From assembly GCF_000202635.1 (NCBI RefSeq), contig NC_015125.1, forward strand, positions 1,984,001 to 2,048,000: a DNA stretch of 64,000 bases, given 5' to 3'. Source of the stretch: Microbacterium testaceum StLB037. Its GTDB lineage: Bacteria; Actinomycetota; Actinomycetes; Actinomycetales; Microbacteriaceae. The notes below the pieces were generated by a model that was not told the origin of the DNA, did no database searches, and was given only the letters and a program-made list of their open reading frames with translations. Shown here piece after piece: positions 24,963 to 33,522 of the stretch; the first letter of the stretch is position 1; the number at the start of each line of letters is the position of its first letter. The position numbers and the translations under genes are program-made.

Positions 24963-26188
24963 CGCTGCACCTCCGTGTTGTCGGACGCTGCGTGGTCGGG
25001 CGTGGGCGAAGGCGGCACCACGTCGATGACCCCCGTGGATGCCACGGAGTACGACGACCGGGGCGCCTCCGGCTGCGCGGCGACAGGCGGTGCCGGAGTC
25101 GGGGCCGCGGGCGGGGTGGCGACCGACACCATCGCGGTGGAGGGCGCCGGCTCGGGAACGGACTGCACGGGGGCAGCGGCGGGCACCGGGTCGGGCGCGG
25201 GCGCCGGGGGCTCGGCATCCGGAACTCCGGCGGTGGGGGCGACGGCCGGAACCTCGGGGGCCGGGACCGTGGTGCCGCCCGCGCTCGCGTGCACGCGCAC
25301 GCCGCTGACGAGCTCGAGGAAGATGTCCTCGAGGCTCGCGCCCTTGCTCTGCAGGTTCGACAGTGCGATGCCGGCCCCGGCGGCGAGGGCGCCCACCTCG
25401 ACCGGCTCGAGGTGGCGGATCGTGAAGCCGTTGCGCAGCAACTGGTACGGGATGCCGCGCTCGTCCAGCAGGGCGGACAGCGCCGCGCGGTCCGGGGCGT
25501 CGACGACGGTGGCGTACTCGTCGGGGTCGGCGAGGTCTTCGACGCCGCCCTGGAAGACGAGACGGCCGTGCGAGATGATCAGCAGCGCGTCGACGGTCTG
25601 CTGCACCTCGGCGAGCAGGTGCGAGGAGATGAGGACGGTGCGTCCCTCTTCGGCGAGGTGACGCAGCAGCGAGCGCATCCACCGGATGCCCTCGGGGTCG
25701 AGACCGTTCGTGGGCTCGTCGAGCACGAGCACGCCCGGGTCGCCGAGGAGCGCCGTGGCGAGGCCCAGGCGCTGGCGCATGCCGAGCGAGAATCCGCCGA
25801 CGCGGCGTCCGGCGACATCGGCGAGGCCGACCAGGCCCAGCACCTCGTCGACGCGCGAGGTCGGGAGCTTCGCGGCGCGCGCGTACACCTTGAGGTGGTT
25901 CGCGGCGGAGCGGCCGGGATGGAAGCTCGAGGCTTCGAGGGCCGCGCCGACCGTCTGCAGGGGCGAGGCGAGATCGGCGTAGCGCTGACCGCCGATCGTG
26001 GCGGTGCCCGACGTGGGGCGAACCAGGCCGAGCAGCATGCGCAGCGAGGTGGTCTTGCCGGCGCCGTTCGGCCCCAGGAAGCCGGTGACGAGACCGGGTT
26101 CGACGCGCGCGTCGAGGGAGTCGACGGCGGAGACCGCACCGAACCGTTTGGTCAGGCCGGTGAGTTCGAGCACCTGTCCCTCGGGCAT
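24959..26188 (-). CDS. ABC exporter ATP-binding protein with Pro/Ala tail
   Basis: The nucleotide-binding domain (residues 1-about 300) has Walker A GPNGAGKT, signature FSLGMRQRLG, Walker B VLVLDEPTNGLDPEG and the switch His in LISSHLLAEV. After EDIFLELVSG a low-complexity tail of about 100 residues follows, dominated by Pro, Ala and Val (PAPEVPAVAPT, PAPAPDPVPAAAP), which is not part of the family. GAAAGG lies six bases before the ATG at 26188 and sets the start. Confidence 0.9.
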   Translation of the reverse strand: MPEGQVLELTGLTKRFGAVSAVDSLDARVEPGLVTGFLGPNGAGKTTSLRMLLGLVRPTSGTATIGGQRYADLASPLQTVGAALEASSFHPGRSAANHLKVYARAAKLPTSRVDEVLGLVGLADVAGRRVGGFSLGMRQRLGLATALLGDPGVLVLDEPTNGLDPEGIRWMRSLLRHLAEEGRTVLISSHLLAEVQQTVDALLIISHGRLVFQGGVEDLADPDEYATVVDAPDRAALSALLDERGIPYQLLRNGFTIRHLEPVEVGALAAGAGIALSNLQSKGASLEDIFLELVSGVRVHASAGGTTVPAPEVPAVAPTAGVPDAEPPAPAPDPVPAAAPVQSVPEPAPSTAMVSVATPPAAPTPAPPVAAQPEAPRSSYSVASTGVIDVVPPSPTPDHAASDNTEVQR

Positions 26189-26286
26189 GCGGCACCTTTC
26201 GTTCGGCGGGCGTTCTTGCCCATCTTCCCCGATCCGGGGCCGAAAACGCACGTCCGGACGGGCGGAGGGCCCGCGAGGCGCCTGTG

Positions 26287-26292
26287 TAACGT
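26287..26292 (+). promoter_or_regulatory. Leaderless -10 box of the 26299 gene
   Basis: TAACGT, six bases (GGCAGC), then GTG, the same spacing as at hemA. Confidence 0.6.
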
Positions 26293-26298
26293 GGCAGC

Positions 26299-27363
26299 GT
26301 GAACGCTCAGCGAGCCGACGACGACCCCGTGTGGGCGGAAGCCCTCCGCGGTGTCGGGCATCTGACCCTCAACCGACCGCGGGCCATCAACGCCCTCGGG
26401 CTCGACATGATCCGCGACCTCGCCGCGGCCCTCGACCGGTGGCAGGACGACACCGACATCGAGCTGATCCTGCTCGACGGAGCCGGCGAGCGGGGCTTCT
26501 GCGCGGGCGGCGATGTCCGCGCGCTGCACGGGCTTGTCGTGGAGGGCCGGGTCGACGAGGTGCACACCTACTTCCGCGAGGAGTACGCGCTCGACCACCT
26601 CATCGCGACCTACCCGAAGCCCGTCGTCGCGATCGCGGACGGGGTGACCATGGGCGGCGGCATCGGCCTCGCGGGTCACGCCGCGATCCGCATCGTCACC
26701 GAGAACTCGCTTCTCGCGATGCCCGAGACCCGCATCGGCTTCACCCCCGACGTGGGCGGCTCCTGGCTGCTCTCCCGCGCGCCCGGCCGGCTGGGCGAAT
26801 ACCTCGGGCTGACCGGGGCGACGATGGATGCCGCCGACGCGATCTACGCGGGATTCGCCGACCACCTGGTGCCCACGGCCCACCTGCCGGCTCTTTACGA
26901 CGCGTTCCAGGTGCGGGCGGATCCGGCGAGTCCCACCGAGCTGGTGCTGCTGTTCGACGAGACTGCGGGCCCCTCCCGCCTGGAGGCTGCGCGACCGTGG
27001 ATCGATGACGCGTTCGCCGCCGATGACGTCCACGGCATCCTGGAGCGCCTCCGCGCGCGTCCCGAGGCCGAGGCGCACGAGACGGCTGAGCTGCTGGCCG
27101 CATCCGCGCCGACGGCCGTCGCGGTGACGCTCGCCGCCGTCCGCCGGGCGCGGACGCTCCCGGATCTGCGGGCCGCGCTCGCGCAGGAGTACGGTCTGGT
27201 CATGTGGTTCGCCCAGACCCAGCCCGACCTGGTCGAGGGCATCCGCGCGCAGCTCATCGACAAGGACCGGTCACCGACGTGGTCGCCGGGGCGGCACGAG
27301 GACCTCGGGCCCGAGGTCGTGGCATCCGCCCTCGCCCACGAACCCGCGACGCCGCTCTGGTGA
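26299..27363 (+). CDS. Enoyl-CoA hydratase/isomerase family, 3-hydroxyisobutyryl-CoA hydrolase-like
   Basis: The 354 residues are the length of 3-hydroxyisobutyryl-CoA hydrolases rather than the roughly 260 of simple enoyl-CoA hydratases. Crotonase-fold landmarks are LNRPRAINALGLDMI, GERGFCAGGDVRAL (CoA-binding oxyanion loop) and DGVTMGGGIGLAGHA. The catalytic glutamate context MPETRIGFTPDVGGSWLLSR matches the hydrolase group. It would release 3-hydroxyisobutyrate in valine breakdown. The GTG start follows TAACGT by six bases. The next gene begins seven bases after its stop. Confidence 0.85.
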   Translation: MNAQRADDDPVWAEALRGVGHLTLNRPRAINALGLDMIRDLAAALDRWQDDTDIELILLDGAGERGFCAGGDVRALHGLVVEGRVDEVHTYFREEYALDHLIATYPKPVVAIADGVTMGGGIGLAGHAAIRIVTENSLLAMPETRIGFTPDVGGSWLLSRAPGRLGEYLGLTGATMDAADAIYAGFADHLVPTAHLPALYDAFQVRADPASPTELVLLFDETAGPSRLEAARPWIDDAFAADDVHGILERLRARPEAEAHETAELLAASAPTAVAVTLAAVRRARTLPDLRAALAQEYGLVMWFAQTQPDLVEGIRAQLIDKDRSPTWSPGRHEDLGPEVVASALAHEPATPLW

Positions 27364-27370
27364 GACGCCC

Positions 27371-28270
27371 GTGACCCGCAGAACGCGTCGGTGGTCGGTC
27401 GGGCATCTGCTCGACGGTTTCTTCTTCGTGTTCGCGGGTCTCGCCGCCATCTGGCTGGCGTATCTGAGCCTCACACAGGCGTTCCAGGTGGGGTGGGCGG
27501 GCGTGCTGCTGGCGATCGCTTTCTGGGGGCTTCTCGCCTATCTCGTGCTGCCGCGCCTGCACCGGATCCTCACGACGATCTACGTGCCCGACTACTTCAT
27601 GGGGCGCACGCGCACCTCTGACGGGCTGCTCGGCGACCCGGTCAACCTCGCCGTGCTCGGCGAACGGGAGGACATCGAACGCGCGATGGCCGAGGCCGGC
27701 TGGATCGCCGCCGACCCGGTGGGGTGGGGCTCCTCGTGGCGGATCGTCACGTCGACGCTGCGGCGACGCAGCTACCCGACGGCTCCGGTGAGTCCGCTGT
27801 TCCTGTTCGGGCGCATGCAGGACCTCGCCTACCAGCAGGAGGTCGCGGGCTCTCCGGCGCAGCGCCACCACGTCCGTTTCTGGCAGTGCCCCGACGGGTG
27901 GCTGCTGCCGGGCGGGCGCCGGGTGGACTGGCTCGCGGCCGGCACGTTCGATCGGGCCGTCGGACTCTCGCTCTTCACGCTCCAGGTCACGCACCGCATC
28001 GACGCCGACACCGACATCGAGCGCGACCACATCGTCGAGAGCGTGACGCGCGTGCCCGGGGTGGGGGTCGACGTGATCCGCGACTTCGCGACCGGCTACC
28101 ACTCGCGAAACGGCGGGGGAGACAGCATCACGACCGACGGCGACCTGCCGATCCTCGACGTCCGTTCGGTCCGGATTCCGGATGCCGAGATCCCGGATGC
28201 CGAGATCCCGGATGCCACGATCCCCGGGCACGCGGCCCGAGGCGCGGGCGACGTGGGGGCGCCGCGGTGA
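27371..28270 (+). CDS. LssY C-terminal-domain membrane protein
   Basis: The 299 residues have two N-terminal transmembrane segments (LLDGFFFVFAGLAAIWLAYL and GVLLAIAFWGLLAYLVLPRL). An LssY_C soluble domain follows, with GDPVNLAVLGEREDIERAMA, AGWIAADPV and a later VRFWQCPDGWLLPGGRRVDW block. A short tandem repeat of IPDAE/IPDAT units lies near residues 275-290. The biochemical role of LssY_C is unknown. GTG start, 7 bases after the previous stop; its own stop overlaps the next gene. Confidence 0.8.
   Translation: MTRRTRRWSVGHLLDGFFFVFAGLAAIWLAYLSLTQAFQVGWAGVLLAIAFWGLLAYLVLPRLHRILTTIYVPDYFMGRTRTSDGLLGDPVNLAVLGEREDIERAMAEAGWIAADPVGWGSSWRIVTSTLRRRSYPTAPVSPLFLFGRMQDLAYQQEVAGSPAQRHHVRFWQCPDGWLLPGGRRVDWLAAGTFDRAVGLSLFTLQVTHRIDADTDIERDHIVESVTRVPGVGVDVIRDFATGYHSRNGGGDSITTDGDLPILDVRSVRIPDAEIPDAEIPDATIPGHAARGAGDVGAPR
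28172..28222 (+). repeat. In-frame repeat of a 12-base unit in the LssY_C gene
   Basis: Three head-to-tail units of GAT-GCC-GAG/ACG-ATC-CCG encode IPDAEIPDAEIPDATIPG. Each unit carries GGATGCC, the heptamer that is over-abundant in the window. Confidence 0.7.
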
Positions 28271-28797
28271 GTGCGCAGCGGCATCCGCGCAAGCGTGCGG
28301 CCTTCGAACCCCTCGCGCCGCCGGTGGTGCGCAATCCGCGGATGCGGCGGCCGGCCGCCACCGTCGCGGGCGGCGTGCTCGTGCTGCTGCGCGCGATCTC
28401 CGGTGCGGTCTGGGGAGCCTCGGTCGCTTTCGGTCTGCCGCCGTGGTTGAGGTCGGTCTCCGGCTTCGCGAACGGCGACAACACGATCCCCACCGATCAG
28501 ACGATCGACGACCTCGGCATCGGCATCGAGGCGTTCGTCGGGATCATCGCCGTCATCTTCCTCGTGCAGGTGGTGTTCGGCATCCTGCTGCTGTGGGGGA
28601 GCAACGTCGCCCGGGTGATCGTCATGATCGTGTCGACGATCTCGATCGCGACGGCGTTCGTGAGCTGGTGGGAGACGGGCGTCGAGATCACCGTCGCGAC
28701 GAGCCTCGTCACGCTCGCGCTGGACATCCTCGTGCTGCTCGCGCTGTCGAGTCGGGATGCCGCGGCCTTCGCGCGGCGCAACGAGAAGCGCCGCTGA
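28267..28797 (+). CDS. Conserved membrane protein of unknown function
   Basis: The 176 residues have a basic N-terminus (HPRKRAAFEPLAPPVVRNPR) and four hydrophobic segments. The first is VAGGVLVLLRAISGAVWGAS and the last ends in ALDILVLLALSS, giving a small four-helix membrane protein. No family is recognised beyond resemblance to actinobacterial hypothetical proteins. The GTG start overlaps the preceding stop (GTGA), so it is coupled to the LssY_C gene. Confidence 0.7.
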   Translation: MSAQRHPRKRAAFEPLAPPVVRNPRMRRPAATVAGGVLVLLRAISGAVWGASVAFGLPPWLRSVSGFANGDNTIPTDQTIDDLGIGIEAFVGIIAVIFLVQVVFGILLLWGSNVARVIVMIVSTISIATAFVSWWETGVEITVATSLVTLALDILVLLALSSRDAAAFARRNEKRR

Positions 28798-28843
28798 CCC
28801 TCACCGGCCAGGCGCTCCCGGGGCTCGTCCCGGCGCGGCGGGT

Positions 28844-28849
28844 TAGCCT
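28844..28849 (+). promoter_or_regulatory. Candidate -10 box of the J-domain gene
   Basis: TAGCCT lies 32 bases before the ATG at 28882, which also has a GGAGGGG ribosome site. This would be a leadered transcript, unlike many neighbours. Confidence 0.4.
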
Positions 28850-28881
28850 GAGAGGCGCCGCGCACGCGCGCGGCGGAGGGG

Positions 28882-29817
28882 ATGACGCAGGTGTTCGACA
28901 GTCCGATGTCGGTCTCGGCTTACGAGGTGCTTCGCGTGACGGTCGACGTCGACGACGACACCCTGCGCCGGGCCTACCGCACGCGCCTGCGCGAGACGCA
29001 CCCCGACACCGGGGGCGACGCGGCCCTCTTCGTGCAGGTCCAGCGCGCGTGGGAGCTCGTCGGAACGCCCGAGGCGCGCGCGGCCTACGACCGCGGCCGC
29101 GGATCCTCGTCCGGCGAATGGGGCGCGGGGCCGGCGGCATCCGCTCCCTCCCGTCCGGCTGACACGCGCCCGCGGGCGCGCTCGCACGGGCAGCCCGGGG
29201 GCTGGCGGCGCGAGCGGTATCTGTCGCTGATCCGCGAGTGGGTCGGGCGCGGGGTCGACCTCGCGGATCCGTACGACCCGGCGCTCGTGCGCTCGGCGCC
29301 TCCCGAGATCCGGCACATCCTCGCCGACGCGCTCGCCGAGGAGGAGACGGCGCGACTCGTCGCGGAGCTCGGCATGGGGTACACGGTGTGGCACGACGTG
29401 TTCGCCGACCGTGACGGGCGGGATCCGGAGCAGAAGATCGATCACCTCGTGCTCGGTCCCAGCGGGCTGTACGCGATGCTGAGCGAGGACTTCGGGGGGC
29501 CGGTGGGCGTCCGGCGCGGAGAGATCTCGGGGGCGAACGTGATCGGCTCTCCCGTCACGCAGCTCGTCTCCCGCGCCCGGGTCGTCGCGCGGGCGGCGGG
29601 GGTGCGCTTCAGCGGGGCGATCGTCGTGCTGCCGGATGACGCCGTGCTCGACGCGATCACCGACCTCGGCAAGGTGCGGGGGATGCCCGTGGCGCTCGTG
29701 ACCCGCAGCGCTCTGACGACGCTGCTCCGGCGGGGGATTCCCGGCGCGCGCGAGGTCGGCGGCACGGAGCTGTTCGACATCCGCACGCGCCTGCAGCAGC
29801 GGGTGCGGCACGTCTGA
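28882..29817 (+). CDS. J-domain protein with a NERD-like domain
   Basis: The 311 residues start with a J domain (residues about 10-70) with the essential HPD in TRLRETHPDTGG and the AAYDRGRG end. A flexible Ser/Pro/Arg-rich linker follows, then an alpha/beta domain. That domain holds DPEQKIDHLVLGPSGLYAML and ARVVARAAGV, resembling the nuclease-related NERD fold. J domains recruit DnaK to clients; the fusion suggests a nucleic-acid or membrane-linked client. It is not an ordinary DnaJ: no Gly/Phe region or zinc-finger cysteines. Confidence 0.78.
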   Translation: MTQVFDSPMSVSAYEVLRVTVDVDDDTLRRAYRTRLRETHPDTGGDAALFVQVQRAWELVGTPEARAAYDRGRGSSSGEWGAGPAASAPSRPADTRPRARSHGQPGGWRRERYLSLIREWVGRGVDLADPYDPALVRSAPPEIRHILADALAEEETARLVAELGMGYTVWHDVFADRDGRDPEQKIDHLVLGPSGLYAMLSEDFGGPVGVRRGEISGANVIGSPVTQLVSRARVVARAAGVRFSGAIVVLPDDAVLDAITDLGKVRGMPVALVTRSALTTLLRRGIPGAREVGGTELFDIRTRLQQRVRHV

Positions 29818-29845
29818 CGCCCGGACGTGCCCGCGCGCGTGCGCC

Positions 29846-29851
29846 TAGGGT
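29846..29851 (+). promoter_or_regulatory. Leaderless -10 box of the DUF5302 gene
   Basis: TAGGGT, six bases (GGGGGC), then ATG at 29858. Confidence 0.6.
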
Positions 29852-29857
29852 GGGGGC

Positions 29858-30052
29858 ATGAGTACCGACGAAACCCCGGACGCCCCCGGATCCGAGGACG
29901 CGGCGTCCGACATGAAGCGCAAGTTCCGTGAGGCGCTGGAGAAGAAGAACGGGCAGCAGCGCACAGGTCAGGCGCACCTCGACGGCAATTCCGCGGTGCA
30001 CGGGACGCACGCTGCCGTGACGAAGCGCGAGTTCCGCCGCAAGAGCGGCTGA
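29858..30052 (+). CDS. DUF5302 family small protein
   Basis: The 64-residue hydrophilic protein has the family pattern: an acidic N-terminus, then DMKRKFREALEKKNGQQ and a basic end (VTKREFRRKSG). It is a conserved actinobacterial small protein of unknown function. The ATG follows a TAGGGT box by six bases, so the mRNA is probably leaderless. It is convergent with the thiamine operon. Confidence 0.85.
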   Translation: MSTDETPDAPGSEDAASDMKRKFREALEKKNGQQRTGQAHLDGNSAVHGTHAAVTKREFRRKSG

Positions 30053-30107
30053 TCGGCGAGCCCGCGTACGGCGCCCGTTCGCGGCGTCTCGTTCGCGGCG
30101 CCCCTCG

Positions 30108-31562
30108 TTACACCGGCTGCCGGAGCGGCGCCTCGAAGAACGCGAGCTCGAGGGCCATCGAGCGGTCGTAGGCCGCGGCCATCGCGGCCCGGACGGTGGG
30201 GGATGCCGTGCGCGCGGCGGCATCCGTGATCTTGGCGGCGGTGGCCGAGGAGGCCGCGAACCGCTCGTCGCCGTACGCCGTGAGCCAGTCCGCGTAGGGA
30301 TGGTCGGCGTCGAACGTGCCGCGCCAGCGGACGCCGATGTCGGTGTAGAGCACGAAGCACGGCAGGATCGCGGCCACCAGGATCGCGTACGAGCCCGAGG
30401 CGGATGCCGCGTGCAGGTGGTCGGTGTAGTCGAGGGTCGATGCCGCGGGCTCGAGTCCTATCGGGTCGACGTGCGACTGGTGGAGCGCGGCTTCCTCCTC
30501 GAGGCACGACACCGAGGCCGCGGCCCAGAAGCGCTGTTCGTCGACCGAGGGCGCCAGCGCCGCGGCTCTCGCGAGGACGCGCGCGTACTCGCGCAGGTAC
30601 AGCAGGTCCTGGCCGAGATACCACGCGAACGCGGCGCGATCGAGGTCTCCGGATGCCAATCCCCGCACGAACGCGCAGGCGTCGACGTCGGCTCGGGTCG
30701 AGGCGGTGGCATCCCAGCGCTCCGTGCTCCACGAACGGCCGAGGTCCCCGCTGGCCACGTCGATGTACGGGCGGAGTTCGTGCAGGTGGTCGATCGGGCC
30801 GTTGCCGTGGCCGACGCGGAGGGCTTCGGCGTGCTCGAGGGCTCCGGTGAGCCACTGCTTCGCGCGCTCCAGGGCCGCGGGCCACGGGAGGCCGTGGGCG
30901 GCGAGGGTGGCCATCGCGGACGACAGCGAGCAGCCGGTGCCGTGCGTGTGGCGTGTGGCGACGCGGCGTCCCGGCACCGGGTGCGCACCGGCGGTGTCGA
31001 CGATGGCATCCGGGCTCTGTGCGCCGCCCAGGTGGCCGCCCTTCAGCAGGACGGTGGTGACGGCTCTCTCGGCGAGGGTCTGGGCCTGTGCGACGGCGGC
31101 GTCCCACGTGGTCGCGACGGGCGCGTCGACGAGGACCGCGAGCTCGGGGAGGTTGGGGGTGACCAGGTCGGCGCGCCGACAGAGCGCGCGGACCGCGGCT
31201 TCGGCGTCGCCGTCGAGGAGCCGGTCGCCGCTGGTCGCGACCATGACCGGGTCGAGGACCACGAGCGGCGGGCGCACCGCGGCGAGCCAGGCGTCGACCG
31301 TCGCGACGACGTCGGCCGAGCCGAGCATTCCGATCTTGACCGCGTCGATCTCGACGTCGTCGCTGACCGCGCGCAGCTGCGCGTCGAGGAACGCCGTCGG
31401 CGGCACGTGCACTTCGCGGACGCCGAGGGTGTTCTGGGCGACGAGCGCGGTGACGACGGCCATGCCGTAGCCGCCGAAGGCGGCGATGGACTTGAGGTCG
31501 GCCTGGACGCCGGCTCCCCCGGTGGGATCGGTGCCGGCGATGCTGAGGACGCGGGGGATCAT
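30108..31562 (-). CDS. thiD: Bifunctional HMP-phosphate kinase / TenA thiaminase II fusion
   Basis: The first about 265 residues are ThiD, which phosphorylates HMP and HMP-P: VLSIAGTDPTGGAGVQADLK, VLDPVMVATSGDRLL, TPNLPELAVL and GTGCSLSSAMA. Residues from about 275 form a TenA domain with FVRGLASGDLDRAAFAWYLG, VSCLEEEAALHQSHV (conserved Cys and Glu) and LPCFVLYTDIG. TenA releases HMP from thiamine breakdown products. The 484-residue fusion covers HMP salvage and activation. Start overlaps the thiE stop (ATGA). Confidence 0.94.
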   Translation of the reverse strand: MIPRVLSIAGTDPTGGAGVQADLKSIAAFGGYGMAVVTALVAQNTLGVREVHVPPTAFLDAQLRAVSDDVEIDAVKIGMLGSADVVATVDAWLAAVRPPLVVLDPVMVATSGDRLLDGDAEAAVRALCRRADLVTPNLPELAVLVDAPVATTWDAAVAQAQTLAERAVTTVLLKGGHLGGAQSPDAIVDTAGAHPVPGRRVATRHTHGTGCSLSSAMATLAAHGLPWPAALERAKQWLTGALEHAEALRVGHGNGPIDHLHELRPYIDVASGDLGRSWSTERWDATASTRADVDACAFVRGLASGDLDRAAFAWYLGQDLLYLREYARVLARAAALAPSVDEQRFWAAASVSCLEEEAALHQSHVDPIGLEPAASTLDYTDHLHAASASGSYAILVAAILPCFVLYTDIGVRWRGTFDADHPYADWLTAYGDERFAASSATAAKITDAAARTASPTVRAAMAAAYDRSMALELAFFEAPLRQPV

Positions 31563-32194
31563 GCGGCGGCCGCTCGGAGCTCGCGCACGACCGCGCCGGG
31601 ATCGTCGGCCGCGCACACGGCGGAGACGACGGCGACCCCCGCCGCTCCCGCGCGGCGCAGGGCGGCGACGTCGTCGACGCCGATGCCGCCGATCGCGACG
31701 CACGGTAGCGCGGTGGATGCCGCCAGCTCGGCGAATCCGTCGACGCCGAGCGGCTGCGGGTGGTCGGGTTTCGTCGCGGTGGCGCGGATGACGCCCACGC
31801 CGAGGTAGTCGACCGTTCCCTCCGGGAAGGCGGCGGCCGCGGCGAGGTGCGCCGGGGTGTTCGCCGTCCAGCCCACGAGGGCGTCGGGTCCGAGGAGGGC
31901 GCGTGCGGCATCGACGGGAAGGTCGCTCTGTCCGAGGTGGATGCCGTCGACCCGCGCGCCCCGGTCGCGCGCCGCCAGCACGATGTCGAGGCGATCATCG
32001 ACGACGAAGGTGCAGCGTCCCGCGACGACGTCGGCGAGGTCGAGGGTCCGGGCGAAGAGTTCTCCGCCGGAGGCGAGCTTGTCGCGCAATTGGACGACGG
32101 TGACGCCGGCGCCGACGGCCGCATCGACGATGTCGCGCAGGCGCGAGAACGGCACGCGGTGGTCGGTGACGAGGTGGAGCGACAGGTCGGTCAT
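31559..32194 (-). CDS. thiE: Thiamine-phosphate synthase
   Basis: ThiE couples HMP diphosphate with thiazole phosphate to form thiamine phosphate. The 211-residue barrel shows [51 protein letters not shown], and the phosphate-binding [16 protein letters not shown] and [13 protein letters not shown]. Its substrates come from the adjacent ThiD and ThiM. Four-base overlaps on both sides couple it to thiM and thiD/tenA. Confidence 0.96.
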   Translation of the reverse strand: MTDLSLHLVTDHRVPFSRLRDIVDAAVGAGVTVVQLRDKLASGGELFARTLDLADVVAGRCTFVVDDRLDIVLAARDRGARVDGIHLGQSDLPVDAARALLGPDALVGWTANTPAHLAAAAAFPEGTVDYLGVGVIRATATKPDHPQPLGVDGFAELAASTALPCVAIGGIGVDDVAALRRAGAAGVAVVSAVCAADDPGAVVRELRAAAA

Positions 32195-33012
32195 CGCGCG
32201 ATCTCCACGCGGCCGTCGAGGTCGGCGGGCTGGACGCGGGCGAGCTCGTCGAGGAAGGCGACGGCGAACGATCCCGGCCCTCGGGCTCCGGATGCCGCCC
32301 GCTCCGAGGCCACGGCCCAGACGGCGCTCGCTGCGATCGCGGCGTCGAACGGTTCGCTGACGGTCGCGAAGGCCGCCATCGCGGCGCCCAGGGCGCAGCC
32401 GCCGCCGGTGACCTTGGTCAGCAGGACGCTTCCGCCGGGGACGCGGGCCGTGCGGGTGGCATCCACGATCAGGTCGGTCTCGCCGGAGACGGCGACCGTG
32501 CCGCCGGTGCGCGCGGCGAGGGCGCGGGCGGCGTCGACGGCGTCGTCGGCGCTGTCGGTCGCGTCGACGCCGCGCCCGCCCGCACCGGCGCCGGCCAGGG
32601 CGAGGATCTCGGACGCGTTGCCGCGGATGATCGCGGGCCGCGCGTCGAGCAGCTCGTGGGCGAGTGCCGTGCGCACGGGGAGGGCTCCGACCGCGACGGG
32701 GTCGAGCACCCAGGGGGTACCCGCCGCGACCGCCTCGCGCGCGGCGTGGCGCTGCTCGGCGGTGGGGGTGCCGAGGTTGACGAGCACGCCGCCCGCGATG
32801 CCCGCGAACATTCCGGCCTCGCCGGGGATGTCGCACATCGCGGGAGCTGCGCCGAGGGCGAGCAGGGCGTTGGCGGTGAAGTTCGTCACCACCGCGTTGG
32901 TGATGCACTGCGTGAGCGGCGCGGCCTCGCGGAGGAGAGCCAGCGCTTTCGCGGGGGCTTCCCCGGGGCCGGAGGCAGTGGCGGACGGAGACGACGACGT
33001 GCGAACGACCAT
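32191..33012 (-). CDS. thiM: Hydroxyethylthiazole kinase
   Basis: ThiM phosphorylates the thiazole moiety. Its 273 residues have the family blocks [47 protein letters not shown] and the active-site [15 protein letters not shown] (with the GGGC Cys). The ATG at 33012 is favoured because GAAGGG lies nine bases upstream, whereas the ATG at 33021 is too close to it. It is the first gene of a thiM-thiE-thiD/tenA operon under a TPP riboswitch. Confidence 0.95.
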   Translation of the reverse strand: MVVRTSSSPSATASGPGEAPAKALALLREAAPLTQCITNAVVTNFTANALLALGAAPAMCDIPGEAGMFAGIAGGVLVNLGTPTAEQRHAAREAVAAGTPWVLDPVAVGALPVRTALAHELLDARPAIIRGNASEILALAGAGAGGRGVDATDSADDAVDAARALAARTGGTVAVSGETDLIVDATRTARVPGGSVLLTKVTGGGCALGAAMAAFATVSEPFDAAIAASAVWAVASERAASGARGPGSFAVAFLDELARVQPADLDGRVEIAR

Positions 33013-33020
33013 TCGCGACA

Positions 33021-33092
33021 TCCCTTCGCTAGTACGAACTAGATCAGGTTCGACGGGTGTGTTCTCAGCCCTGGCGGGCACCCCGTGTCACT
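33021..33092 (-). ncRNA. TPP riboswitch of the thiM operon
   Basis: The thi-box core is complete on the minus strand: ACGGGGTGCCC, GGGCTGAGA (complement at 33063-33071), and CGAACCTGATC (complement of GATCAGGT at 33042-33049), ending close to GAAGGG, the thiM ribosome site. Binding of thiamine pyrophosphate is expected to hide that site or end transcription. Confidence 0.93.
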
Positions 33093-33099
33093 GCGGGCG

Positions 33100-33105
33100 A
33101 CGCTA
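33100..33105 (-). promoter_or_regulatory. -10 box of the thiM operon
   Basis: TAGCGT lies about ten bases before the start of the TPP aptamer, as expected for its promoter. Confidence 0.55.
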
Positions 33106-33522
33106 GCACAGAGGTCCTGCGTGGGGTTGCGCGGTGGATTCCGCGGCCGGGTTACGCGGCGGGTTACGGCCGGGGGCCGGGGCTCGCCCGACGCGTGTGG
33201 GGTCGACGTGAGTTGCGGGTGCGGGTGGGGATCCGGTGCGTGTGTGGTGGGCGGCTGTGCGCGTGCGACTTGCGTGTGCAGCCGCGGGTGGGGTGCGTGC
33301 GGGGTGTGGCGGCGCGCGAGCGGTAGCAGCTGAGCGGGATCGCGGCGGCACGAGCGGGCGCAAGCGTGGTGGTGCGCGGGTGAGCGCAAGCGGTAGTGCG
33401 TGGGCGAGCGCAAGCGGTGGTGCGCGGGCGAGCGCAAGATCGGTGGTGCGTGGGCGGGCGCACGCGGTAGTACGTGGGCGAGCGCAAGCGCGGTAGTGGG
33501 TGCGCGGGTGTGAGGGATCGGT
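33106..33522. other. Non-coding region upstream of the thiM operon, with tandem repeats
   Basis: About 417 bases without a supported gene. The left half is GT-rich on the + strand (repeated GTGGGG/GTGCG words). The right half holds the 24-base tandem array listed separately. It lies downstream of the DUF222/HNH gene and upstream of the thi promoter. Confidence 0.6.
33374..33500. repeat. 24-base tandem repeat array, about five units
   Basis: Unit GCGYGGGYGAGCGCAAGCGG followed by TRGT: copies at 33374-33397 and 33398-33421, then 33422-33447 (26 bases), 33448-33471 and 33472-33500 (longer, diverged), with a partial copy just before. No spacers of unique sequence, hence not a CRISPR array. Confidence 0.85.

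Noticed and set aside
33374..33500. Possible CRISPR array
   Set aside because: Units are directly adjacent with no unique spacers and vary in length; no cas genes nearby.
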